From contig CAVYUG010000004.1 of the NCBI GenBank assembly GCA_963771655.1, forward strand, positions 434,001-498,000: a DNA stretch of 64,000 nucleotides, given 5' to 3'. The DNA is from JAWVFM01 sp963771655 (GTDB lineage: Bacteria > Actinomycetota > Thermoleophilia > Solirubrobacterales > 70-9). The notes below the pieces were generated by a model that saw only the letters and a program-made list of their open reading frames with translations, was not told the DNA's origin and did not search any database. A program made the translations under genes and the position numbers. Every line of letters begins with the position of its first letter. Position 1 is the stretch's first letter. Below, piece after piece: positions 1-6,855 of the stretch.

Positions 1-70
1 ACGCGACGAAGAGCGCCAGGCAGCTGATCACGAACGACGGTGTCGGTCGCCAACGTGAGCTGGACTTCAT
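1..70 (-). CDS. N-terminus of exported hypothetical protein (partial)
   Basis: Only the first 23 codons lie in the window; the gene runs off the left edge. The ATG (complement of 68-70) follows an AAGGGGGA ribosome-binding site with a 4-base spacer. The visible peptide starts with a short basic stretch (MKSSSRWRPTPS) and passes into a hydrophobic core (FVISCLALFVA), as in a signal peptide or signal anchor. Such N-termini (PS-x-VISCLALFVALGG type) are very common on short exported proteins of Solirubrobacterales, which is one reason for the taxonomic guess. The function of the mature protein cannot be seen. Confidence 0.6.
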   Translation of the reverse strand, partial: MKSSSRWRPTPSFVISCLALFVA

Positions 71-233
71 GTCGTCCCCCTTTGAGGTCATCGGACCGAG
101 CAGTCCCGCGCGGTCCTGCGGCGATCATACCCTCGGCCGATACCGCCCGAGCGGGCCTGATTTCGGCTTAGTATTGGGTGTCTGCCGAGGGGAGGCGCGT
201 GAGCGCGGTCGAGCAGCACGGAATGGGTGAGTG

Positions 234-2057
234 ATGAGCGCCGCGCCGGCGCTGGCCGGGCTGCTGCTTGCAGCGGTGTTCGCGATCGCCGGAGCCGCGA
301 AGCTGGCCGACCTCGAGGGCTCGAGAACGGCCGTGGCGGCCTTCGGCGTCCCCCGCCGGTTTGCCGCGCCCGCCGGGACGCTCCTGCCCCTTTGGGAGCT
401 CGCCACCGCCGTGCTGCTCTGCGCCGGCGTCGCGGGCGCCTGGGAAGTCCTCGTCGCGGGAGCGATTTCGGCCCTCGCGCTGCTCGCGCTGTTCTGCACG
501 GCGATCGCCGCCAGCCTCCTGCGCGGCGCCAGGCCGGACTGCCATTGCTTCGGCCAGCTTCACTCCGCGCAGGCCGGCCCATGGACGCTGCTTCGAAACG
601 GGGCGCTGCTGAGCGTCGCCGCCTTCGTGGCGAGCGGGGGCGATCCCCTGTTCACCGCCGCGTCGGCGGCGGCCGCGCTGGCCGTCGTCATGGTGGCCAT
701 CCGGTTCTCCCCGAGGCGCGCAAGCCCGAGGGCCGCCCGCGGCCTTCCTCCGGGCAGCGAGGCGCCTCCCTTCAAGCTGACGGCGGGAGGGGAAGCGGTC
801 TCGCTCCAGGGGCTCCTGCGGCGAGGAAGCCCGGTGCTGCTGATCTTCACCGACCCCGATTGCGGGCCCTGCATCGCGCTTGCTCCGCGGATCGCCGACT
901 GGCAGCGCGCCCATGGGGCCCAGCTCGAGATCGCGGCTGTCGAGAGGCGCGAGGACGTGGCCGCCGCCTACGGCGCCGCCGGCACGCCGAATGCGGTTCT
1001 GGTTGCCTCGGACGGCACGATCGCGAGCGAAGTCGCCGCGGGCGGGCCCGCCATCGAGGCGCTCGTGGCCTCCGCCCTCCGGGGATCCGATCCAGAGCCG
1101 CTGACGAGGGAGCCGATGCCGGGCAGCGTCTCGCTGGCCCGCCGGGAGCTCCTCGTGCGCGCGGGTGGGGCCTGGGCGACCCTCGCCGGCCTCGCGGCTG
1201 CACCGGCCTTGGCGTCGCATCAGATCACCCTTCATTGCCGCTACGAGCGGTGCGGGGAGCGCTGCTGCCCGAAGAAGGCCAAGTGCCGGAGACGGGGTGG
1301 GCGCAAGGTCTGCATCTGTCCGGACGGCCGGGTGGCCTGCCGAGACCGCTGCTGCCCGGAGACGTTCGTCTGCCGGCGGATCGGCCGCCGGCGGCGCCGG
1401 CGATGCGTGTGTCCCGAGGGCCACATCGTGTGCTCGGGGCGGTGCGTGCCCGCCCGTACCGACCCGCGGCACTGCGGGCGTTGCGGGAAGGAGTGCCCCG
1501 TCGGAACGACGTGCGTCGGCGGGGAGTGCGTCCACGGCGACGGTACCGGGACGGGTCCGGACGGGTCCGGCCCCTGCCGCTGTCCTCGTGGCGAGGCCTG
1601 TTGCGAAGGACAGTGCACGGACCTGAACGAGAGCAAGGCGAACTGTGGAGAGTGCGGGCACGCCTGCCCGGCCGGGGAGGAGTGCTGCGAGGGCCGGTGC
1701 CGGAGCCTCCAGGAGGACCCGAAGAACTGCGGGAAATGCGGGAAGCGGTGCGCTTCGGGTCAGGTCTGCTCGGAGGGGGAGTGCCGAGGACGGTGCCGCA
1801 AGGGTCTCACCAACTGCCATGGACGGTGCGTGGACGTGCAGTCGGACCCGGGCAACTGCCACAGGTGCGGGGCGAAATGCACGGGTCCGTTCGACACCGG
1901 TGAATGCTGCAACGGGAAGTGCTGCGACATCAACGGCTCGACCTGCTGTGGCAGCGGGTGCGCCAACCTCGCGCTCGACGACCAGAACTGCGGGGCATGC
2001 GGCAACGCGTGCCCGGCCGGCAGCTTCTGCCGGTTCGGGACCTGTACGCCGTTCTAA
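234..2057 (+). CDS. MauE/DoxX-like membrane + thioredoxin-like + Cys-rich repeat fusion protein
   Basis: A 607-residue protein in three parts. Residues 1-160 hold four to five hydrophobic segments and a CHCFG motif (103-107), as in MauE/DoxX redox membrane proteins. Residues about 175-285 are a TlpA/thioredoxin-like domain with a CGPC active site (210-213). Residues about 300-327 look like an internal twin-arginine signal: ARRELL, a hydrophobic core, then an ALA site before SHQ. Residues 335-607 contain about 54 cysteines in repeats of the form NCGxCGxxCxxGxxC. MauE-type proteins move electrons across the membrane to thiol proteins, so the fusion may deliver or maintain disulfides in its own Cys-rich tail or in partners; this is inference. 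GTG at 231 is an alternative start. A merger of two adjacent genes is possible. It is probably expressed alone. Confidence 0.75.
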   Translation: MSAAPALAGLLLAAVFAIAGAAKLADLEGSRTAVAAFGVPRRFAAPAGTLLPLWELATAVLLCAGVAGAWEVLVAGAISALALLALFCTAIAASLLRGARPDCHCFGQLHSAQAGPWTLLRNGALLSVAAFVASGGDPLFTAASAAAALAVVMVAIRFSPRRASPRAARGLPPGSEAPPFKLTAGGEAVSLQGLLRRGSPVLLIFTDPDCGPCIALAPRIADWQRAHGAQLEIAAVERREDVAAAYGAAGTPNAVLVASDGTIASEVAAGGPAIEALVASALRGSDPEPLTREPMPGSVSLARRELLVRAGGAWATLAGLAAAPALASHQITLHCRYERCGERCCPKKAKCRRRGGRKVCICPDGRVACRDRCCPETFVCRRIGRRRRRRCVCPEGHIVCSGRCVPARTDPRHCGRCGKECPVGTTCVGGECVHGDGTGTGPDGSGPCRCPRGEACCEGQCTDLNESKANCGECGHACPAGEECCEGRCRSLQEDPKNCGKCGKRCASGQVCSEGECRGRCRKGLTNCHGRCVDVQSDPGNCHRCGAKCTGPFDTGECCNGKCCDINGSTCCGSGCANLALDDQNCGACGNACPAGSFCRFGTCTPF

Positions 2058-2070
2058 CCGAGCCGCGCGG

Positions 2071-2961
2071 CTACGTGCGCTTAGGCGCCCTCTCGCGCAC
2101 GAAGTCGATGAAGGCCGCGGCCGCCGGAGGTTGATGGCGGTCGCGGCGCCAGAGGAAGGAAACCGGGCGGCGAAGGGGCGGCGACAGCGGTCGCCAGGCG
2201 AGTCCCGGGCCGCCCCATTCGGCCACCGTCTCGGGCACGACCGCGACGCCCAGCCCGCGAGCGATGACCGCTCGCATCATCGAGAGGTCGTTGGTCTCGA
2301 ACGCGATCCTCGGCTCCACCTCGGCCTCCGCCAGCGCGCGGTCGACCACGCCGCGCACCGCCGACCCGACGCGGAAGGAGACGAAGGGCTGCCCGTGCAG
2401 GTCGACGAAGCGAATCCGCTTGCGCTCGCCGAGCGGATCGCCTGGCGACATCGCCAGCACGAGAGGCTCCTCGCCCAGCCGCTCCGCGACCAGGTCGTCC
2501 GGCGCCTCCTCCGGATCCACCATCGCGATCGCTGCGTCGATCTCGTCGCGATGGAGACGCTCGACCATGTCCGTCGCCGTGCCCTCGACGAGCTGAACCT
2601 CGACCTGGGGATGCAGCTGACTGAACTCGAGTAGCAGCGCGGGCAGGTCGATGCCCCCGGCGGGCAGCACGCCCCCGACCACGAGGCGGCCCCGCAGCAG
2701 CCCGCTCAGCTCGTCGAGCTCACTGCGCAGGGCATCGACCTCCGAAAGGACTCTCGTCGCGCGCGTGAGGGCGATCTCGCCCGCCTGCGTGAGCTCGACG
2801 CGCCGAGTCGTCCGGAGGAGAAGCTCAACGCCGAGCTCGGCCTCGAGGCGCTTCACCTGCTGCGAGAGGGCCGACTGGGCGAGGTGGAGGTCATCCGCGG
2901 CGCGCGTGAACCCTCCCCGGTTCGCGACCGCGGCGAAGTAGCGAAGCTGTCTCAGCTCCAT
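2071..2961 (-). CDS. LysR-family transcriptional regulator
   Basis: A 296-residue protein with the standard LysR layout. The N-terminal winged helix-turn-helix (MELRQLRYFAAVANRGGFTR, then ADDLHLAQSALSQQVKRLE) spans about residues 1-60. A linker helix and a periplasmic-binding-protein-like effector domain (about 90-290) follow. Length is normal. It is divergent from the GNAT gene starting at 3039, and the 77-base gap carries a perfect T-N11-A palindrome, so it probably controls itself and its neighbour. The effector is unknown. The start is the ATG giving the canonical MELRQLRYF N-terminus. Confidence 0.92.
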   Translation of the reverse strand: MELRQLRYFAAVANRGGFTRAADDLHLAQSALSQQVKRLEAELGVELLLRTTRRVELTQAGEIALTRATRVLSEVDALRSELDELSGLLRGRLVVGGVLPAGGIDLPALLLEFSQLHPQVEVQLVEGTATDMVERLHRDEIDAAIAMVDPEEAPDDLVAERLGEEPLVLAMSPGDPLGERKRIRFVDLHGQPFVSFRVGSAVRGVVDRALAEAEVEPRIAFETNDLSMMRAVIARGLGVAVVPETVAEWGGPGLAWRPLSPPLRRPVSFLWRRDRHQPPAAAAFIDFVRERAPKRT

Positions 2962-2973
2962 CGTCCCTTACTT

Positions 2974-2988
2974 ATCACGAATCGTGAT
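2974..2988. promoter_or_regulatory. Candidate LysR operator (perfect 7-1-7 palindrome)
   Basis: ATCACGA-A-TCGTGAT is a perfect inverted repeat with a 1-base centre. It contains the T-N11-A signature of LysR boxes and lies 12 bases upstream of the LysR start and 50 bases upstream of the divergent GNAT gene. It is probably the autoregulatory site. Confidence 0.65.
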
Positions 2989-3038
2989 GGACGGAAGTCC
3001 AATTCTGTCTTGCACTGATAGCAGAGCCGCGCGACACT

Positions 3039-3560
3039 ATGCGCGTGCTGAAGACCGAGATGGATCCGACCAGCGAATCGTTCGCCGTGCGCCGAGAGCT
3101 TCGCCCGGGTGACACCGAGGCGATCGCGGCGATGCACGGCGAGGTCTACAGGGGCGAGTACCGGCTTGGGCCGACCTTCGTCACCGACATCATCGACAAC
3201 CTGAGGACGGCGGTCGACGCCGGGTGGCCGCAGCGCGGCAGCGTGTGGCTCGTGGAACGCGACGGCGCCCTCGCGGGCTCCATGGCGCTCACCGAGGAGT
3301 CACGTGGGGTGGCATGCCTTCGATGGGTGCTGCTGCGCCCACAGCTTCGCGGGGCGGGCCTCGGACGGCGGCTCGTCACCGAGGCGCTCGCCGAGGCCGA
3401 CGAGTCTGGGTACGAGCTCGTCTACCTGGAGACGTTCAGCGACCTCACCGAGGCGGCGCGGATCTACCGGTGCCTGGGCTTCGAGGTCACGGCGACCCGT
3501 GAGGACGACCGCTGGGGCCGCCCACTACTGCTCCAGCGCTACGAGAGGCGACGCCCGTGA
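3039..3560 (+). CDS. GNAT-family N-acetyltransferase
   Basis: A 173-residue single-domain GNAT. Motif A is recognisable (LLRPQLRGAGLGRRLVTEAL), with the acetyl-CoA pyrophosphate-binding R/Q-x-x-G-x-G/A pattern, followed by motif B (YLETFSDLTEAARIYRCLGF). The acceptor is unknown. It is divergent from the LysR gene and its TGA overlaps the GTG of the next gene (GTGA), so the two are translationally coupled. ATG at 3060 is a shorter alternative start. Regulation by the LysR neighbour is inferred from the palindrome between them. Confidence 0.85.
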   Translation: MRVLKTEMDPTSESFAVRRELRPGDTEAIAAMHGEVYRGEYRLGPTFVTDIIDNLRTAVDAGWPQRGSVWLVERDGALAGSMALTEESRGVACLRWVLLRPQLRGAGLGRRLVTEALAEADESGYELVYLETFSDLTEAARIYRCLGFEVTATREDDRWGRPLLLQRYERRRP

Positions 3561-3910
3561 GGGCCGCAAGGGACCGAGTGACCATCCGGCCGGCCGCGGT
3601 CGCGGACACGGACACCCTGCAGCGCCTCGCGCACCTGGACTCCTCGCCGCCCCTTCGCGGCCGCTGCCTGGTCGCCGAGGTCGATGGAGAGCCCTGCGCC
3701 GCGCTCGAAATCGACGGCGGGCGGACCGTCGCCGATCCGTTCGTCCGCTGTGCGGAGGTGCTCGACCTGCTCGCGCTTCGTGCCGCGCAGCTCCGCCGAG
3801 ACGGATCGAGCGATCCCCGCTCCCCGCTTGCCAGACTCTTCGCGTGGCCGAGGGCGACACGATCCATCGCCACGCGCGGGGCATCGAGGCCGCGCTCGGC
3901 GACCACCTGA
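3557..3910 (+). CDS. Small GNAT-like N-terminal fragment protein
   Basis: A 117-residue protein whose first 75 residues (VTIRPAAVADTDTLQRLAHL, then a VAEVDGEPCAALEI strand and VADPF) resemble the first half of a GNAT fold. The acetyl-CoA motif A is absent. I recall similar short proteins in related actinobacteria, so it is not obviously a broken gene. The C-terminal third is Arg/Ser-rich and overlaps the start of the glycosylase gene by 67 bases, so this tail may carry little constraint. It is coupled to the GNAT gene by a GTGA overlap. Function unknown. Confidence 0.55.
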   Translation: MRAARDRVTIRPAAVADTDTLQRLAHLDSSPPLRGRCLVAEVDGEPCAALEIDGGRTVADPFVRCAEVLDLLALRAAQLRRDGSSDPRSPLARLFAWPRATRSIATRGASRPRSATT

Positions 3911-4602
3911 TCGACCTCGCGTCGGCGCCGGATCCGCGCTCCCCGGCTCGTGCGCGTGCCTCCGAGCTCGCCGGTCGGACGCTCGAGAGGGTCGAGGCCA
4001 GGGGCAAGCACCTCCTGCTCTTCTTCTCGGGCGGCCTCGCCGTTCACAGTCACCTCGGCATCAACGGGAGCTGGGTGGTGCGACCGGGCGGCCCGCGCCC
4101 GCGGCGCCGAGCCTGGCTGCTCCTCACCTCCGACGCGGCCGTGGCGGCCCAGTTCGGAGGCAAGCTCCTGCGCGTCGTCTCCGAATCGAGGCTCCGCGCC
4201 GACCCGGGCCTGCTGCAGCTCGGCCCGGACCCGCTGGGACCCCGGTTCGATCGGCCCTCGGCGGCCCGTCGGCTCCTGGCCGAGGGCGGGCGCGAGGTCG
4301 GCGACGCCCTGCTCGACCAGCGGGTCATCGCCGGAATCGGGAACGCGATCAAGGCCGAGGCGTGCTTTCGGGCCCGGGTCAGCCCATGGCGCCGAGCCGA
4401 TCAGCTGACCTTCGACGAGGCCGACGCCCTGATCGGACAGGCCGAGCGGGTGATGCGTGCCGGCCTCGAGTCGGGAAGGCGCCCGCGGAGCGTCTACCGG
4501 GCCGCGGGCCGGCCCTGCCCGGCCTGCGGCACGCCGATCCGCTCGCGAGGGCAGGGCGACGCGAACCGGACCGCGTACTGGTGCGAGCGCTGCCAGTCCT
4601 GA
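3844..4602 (+). CDS. nei: Fpg/Nei-family DNA glycosylase (Nei2-like)
   Basis: A 252-residue Fpg/Nei family enzyme, which would excise oxidised bases and cut the abasic site. Visible features are EGDTIHRH at the N-terminus, RGKHLLLFF with the conserved beta-hairpin lysine, HSHLGINGSW, LLDQRVIAGIGNAIKAEACF (helix-two-turns-helix region), and a C-terminal C4 zinc finger (CPAC...WCERC) with the DNA-contacting Arg in ANRTAYWC. The overall pattern matches mycobacterial Nei2. Oddity: residue 2 is Ala, not the catalytic Pro that forms the Schiff base in the family. The start is GTG, the only start that gives the xAEGDT N-terminus. It overlaps the preceding gene. Confidence 0.87.
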   Translation: MAEGDTIHRHARGIEAALGDHLIDLASAPDPRSPARARASELAGRTLERVEARGKHLLLFFSGGLAVHSHLGINGSWVVRPGGPRPRRRAWLLLTSDAAVAAQFGGKLLRVVSESRLRADPGLLQLGPDPLGPRFDRPSAARRLLAEGGREVGDALLDQRVIAGIGNAIKAEACFRARVSPWRRADQLTFDEADALIGQAERVMRAGLESGRRPRSVYRAAGRPCPACGTPIRSRGQGDANRTAYWCERCQS

Positions 4603-4616
4603 GCGGCTCCAGGCGC

Positions 4617-4622
4617 GATAAT
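4617..4622 (+). promoter_or_regulatory. Candidate leaderless -10 box of the Crp-family gene
   Basis: GATAAT ends 6 bases before the ATG at 4629, so transcription would begin at or next to the start codon. No Shine-Dalgarno sequence is visible. Confidence 0.4.
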
Positions 4623-4628
4623 CGACCG

Positions 4629-5318
4629 ATGGGGGCAACCGGAGAGATCGCGGGCCTCCTCGCCCGGATTCCGCTCTTCGACGAGCTGTCGCCGGGCGAG
4701 CTCGAGCGCGTGGCGAGCGTCACGGTGCCGCGCGCGTTTCCGAGGGGCGTCCGCGTGTTCCACGAGGGCGACTCGAGCGATGCCTGCTACATCGTGCGCT
4801 CGGGCGACCTCCGAGTCACGCGGGAGCACCCCGACGGCCGGGCGATCGCCCTGGCGACTCTCGGGCCGGGCGACATCTTCGGTGAGCTGGCGATGCTCGA
4901 CGGCGGCACCAGGTCGGCGAGCGTCGAGACGCTCTCCGATAGCGAGCTCCTCGCTCTGCCCGCTCCGGACATGCGCCGGGTCGTCGCCGACCACGGCGAG
5001 ATCGCGGCGAAGCTCATCGTGGCGCTCACCAGGCGCCTGCGCGAGACCAACGAGCGGGTGACGCGCCAGTCGTTCCAGACCGTCCCGAGCCGCGTCGCCG
5101 GAGTCCTTCTGCAGCTGATCGCGGAGGAGGCCGCGCCGGTGGGCCGCCACGGCGTCACGGTGCGGATGAACCAGGCCGACCTGGCGCAGCTCGCTGGAAC
5201 CTCGCGCGAGAGCGTCAGCAGGTTCCTCGCGACGCTGGAGCGGGCGGGAGTCGTGACGGTCGGGCGCGGGCGGGTCACCGTGGTGGAGCCGCGCCGGCTT
5301 CGCAGCTACATCTTTTGA
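4629..5318 (+). CDS. Crp/Fnr-family transcriptional regulator
   Basis: A 229-residue protein. Residues about 10-125 form a cyclic-nucleotide-binding jelly roll: the phosphate-binding cassette is FGELAMLDGGTRSASV, with the Gly-Glu-Leu and Arg-Ser that contact cAMP in CRP, so a cyclic nucleotide ligand is plausible. A dimerisation helix follows. The winged helix near the C-terminus (MNQADLAQLAGTSRESVSRF) is a classic Crp recognition helix. No Fnr-type cysteine cluster is seen. The start is the ATG preceded at 6 bases by a GATAAT box. Its TGA overlaps the TTG start of pcm. Confidence 0.9.
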   Translation: MGATGEIAGLLARIPLFDELSPGELERVASVTVPRAFPRGVRVFHEGDSSDACYIVRSGDLRVTREHPDGRAIALATLGPGDIFGELAMLDGGTRSASVETLSDSELLALPAPDMRRVVADHGEIAAKLIVALTRRLRETNERVTRQSFQTVPSRVAGVLLQLIAEEAAPVGRHGVTVRMNQADLAQLAGTSRESVSRFLATLERAGVVTVGRGRVTVVEPRRLRSYIF

Positions 5319-5983
5319 CGTCGCCGGCCGACCCGTTCTCGCACGCGCGGGGGGCGATGGTCGAAGCGCAGCTGCGCGACCGGGGCATCTCCGACGAGCG
5401 GGTGCTCGAGGCCATGGCCGCGGTGCCTCGCGAGCGGTTCGTCGCCGAGCGCTGGCAGCGCCGCGCGTACGAGGACGGCGCGCTTCCGATCGGGCACGGC
5501 CAGACGATCTCCCAGCCGTGGGTCGTGGCGGCCACCTGCCAGGCTCTGGAGCTCGAGGGGCCGGAGCGCGTCTTGGACGTCGGCGCCGGCTCCGGCTACC
5601 AGACGGCCGTTCTCGCGGTCCTGGCGGCCCACGTCACCGGGGTCGAGCGCATACCCGAGCTGGCCGAGCAGGCGGCCGCAACCCTTGCCGCGCTCCGGAT
5701 CGACAACGCCGAGGTGATCGCCGGCGACGCGAGCGCAGGGGTGCGCGGCGCGGAGCCGTTCGATGCGATTGCCGTCGCCGCCAGCGCCCCCGCGCTGCCC
5801 GAGGGGCTCGTCGCCGCGCTCGCTCCCGGCGGCCGCATGGTGATCCCGATCGCGGAGCGGGGAGCCGACATGCTGACGGCGTTCCGGCGCGTCGAGCGCG
5901 ACGCGGGACCCCGCCTCGAGCGCCGCGTGATCGGCCCCTGCCGATTCGTCCCATTGATCGGCGAGGAGGGTTTCGGCGGATAG
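5315..5983 (+). CDS. pcm: Protein-L-isoaspartate O-methyltransferase
   Basis: A 222-residue Pcm family enzyme that methylates isoaspartyl residues in aged proteins to start their repair. Conserved features are VPRERFV, the substrate-side GHGQTISQPWVVA loop, SAM motif I VLDVGAGSGYQTAVLA and the post-I acidic residue in VTGVERIPEL. The C-terminal strand region ends RRVIGPCRFVPLIG, as is usual for the family. The TTG start is chosen because it forms a TTGA overlap with the stop of the Crp gene, implying translational coupling; no better ATG or GTG start is near. Confidence 0.9.
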   Translation: MTSPADPFSHARGAMVEAQLRDRGISDERVLEAMAAVPRERFVAERWQRRAYEDGALPIGHGQTISQPWVVAATCQALELEGPERVLDVGAGSGYQTAVLAVLAAHVTGVERIPELAEQAAATLAALRIDNAEVIAGDASAGVRGAEPFDAIAVAASAPALPEGLVAALAPGGRMVIPIAERGADMLTAFRRVERDAGPRLERRVIGPCRFVPLIGEEGFGG

Positions 5984-6002
5984 AGTAGGCGCCGATGACC
6001 CG

Positions 6003-6407
6003 ATGACCGGCGGCCTCCTCGCCCTCAACTTCTTCTCGCCGGCGTTCATCGACCAGCTCAAGAGAGCGCGCAAGACGGCGACGATCCGGCTCGGCGACAA
6101 GTCGCGCAAGTACCAGCGTGGGCAGGTCGTCTGGGTCACCGTCGGCTACCAGCACTCGCCGCGCGAGAAGATCTTCTCCGCCGTGATCGACGACGTGGAG
6201 GTGAAGCGCGCGAAGGAGCTCTCGCCGCGCGACATCGAGCACGACAACCCCGAGTTCCGCCGCCTCGAAGAGGCCAAGTCCTTCCTCGCCCAGATCTACG
6301 GGCGCGAGATCGCCGACGACGACACCGTCACCGTGATCCGGTTCTCGCAGATCGTCGAATCACCCCCCTCGCAGTTCGGCAACGGCGAGACGCCGCGGCG
6401 CAACTGA
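6003..6407 (+). CDS. ASCH-domain-like protein
   Basis: A 134-residue protein whose core (LNFFSPAFIDQLKRARKTAT, then IRLGDKSRKYQRGQVVWVTVG) fits an ASCH domain, a PUA-related fold proposed to bind RNA; the K-T-A-T-I-R-x-G pattern is typical. Length suits a stand-alone ASCH protein. It sits 19 bases after pcm. A TAGAGT box at 5981-5986 precedes an ATG at 5995 that is out of frame and stops after three codons, so the ATG at 6003 is preferred. The biological role is unknown. Confidence 0.7.
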   Translation: MTGGLLALNFFSPAFIDQLKRARKTATIRLGDKSRKYQRGQVVWVTVGYQHSPREKIFSAVIDDVEVKRAKELSPRDIEHDNPEFRRLEEAKSFLAQIYGREIADDDTVTVIRFSQIVESPPSQFGNGETPRRN

Positions 6408-6473
6408 CGCCGGTCGGACGTGCCCGGCCAGGCTAGGCGAGCAGCCGGATTCCGGCCGCTACACTTGAGGGCA

Positions 6474-6500
6474 TTGGCACTCTGACCTATAGAGTGCCAA
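6474..6500 (+). promoter_or_regulatory. CIRCE operator (HrcA-binding site)
   Basis: TTGGCACTC-N9-GAGTGCCAA is a perfect 9-bp inverted repeat matching the CIRCE consensus except for one symmetric substitution in each arm. It lies 39 bases upstream of groES, so groESL is presumably repressed by HrcA and induced by heat. No hrcA gene is in the window. A TACACT at 6460-6465 just upstream may be the -10 box. Confidence 0.93.
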
Positions 6501-6539
6501 GCCGCTGCAAGCACTTTGAAGTCAAAACGGAGGTAGCAA

Positions 6540-6824
6540 ATGCCCCTGAAGCCGCTTGGCGATCGACTGATCGTCCAGGCCATCGAGGAGGAGGAGACGA
6601 CCGCAAGCGGGATTCTGCTCCCTGACACCGCCAAGGAAAAGCCCCAGAGGGGGAAGGTCCTCGCCGTCGGCGACGGCGCCTACGAGGACGGCGAGCGCCG
6701 GCCGCTCGACGTGTCGGAGGGCGACGAGGTCCTCTACTCGAAGTACGGCGGCACCGAGATCAAGGTCGACGGCGAGGACGTGCTCGTCCTTCGCGAGTCC
6801 GACGTACTGGCCAAGGTCGTCTGA
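6540..6824 (+). CDS. groS: Co-chaperonin GroES
   Basis: A 94-residue GroES that caps the GroEL folding chamber. Typical segments are the N-terminal PLGDRLIVQ strand, the mobile loop EEEETTASGILLPDTAKEKP, which contacts GroEL, the roof loop, and the C-terminal strand VLVLRESDVLAKV. A GGAGGT ribosome-binding site lies 6 bases before the ATG. It is the first gene of the CIRCE-controlled groESL operon; groEL starts 31 bases downstream. Confidence 0.97.
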   Translation: MPLKPLGDRLIVQAIEEEETTASGILLPDTAKEKPQRGKVLAVGDGAYEDGERRPLDVSEGDEVLYSKYGGTEIKVDGEDVLVLRESDVLAKVV

Positions 6825-6855
6825 GGCCTGAAGGCTTAAGAAGGAGGAAAGAAAG

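Noticed and set aside
168..1862. 564-codon open frame on the minus strand opposite the fusion protein gene
   Set aside because: It is a typical high-GC antisense frame: Arg/Pro/Ala-rich with no motifs, fully covered by a gene with clear domains on the other strand.
3557..3910. Frameshifted N-terminus of a longer GNAT protein
   Set aside because: The downstream frames encode the Nei-like glycosylase from its first residue, so there is no room for a missing GNAT half. A short stand-alone protein is more likely.
5995..6006. Leaderless-looking ATG 8 bases after a TAGAGT box before the ASCH gene
   Set aside because: The frame is only three codons (ATG ACC CGA TGA); the in-frame ATG at 6003 gives the ASCH protein.
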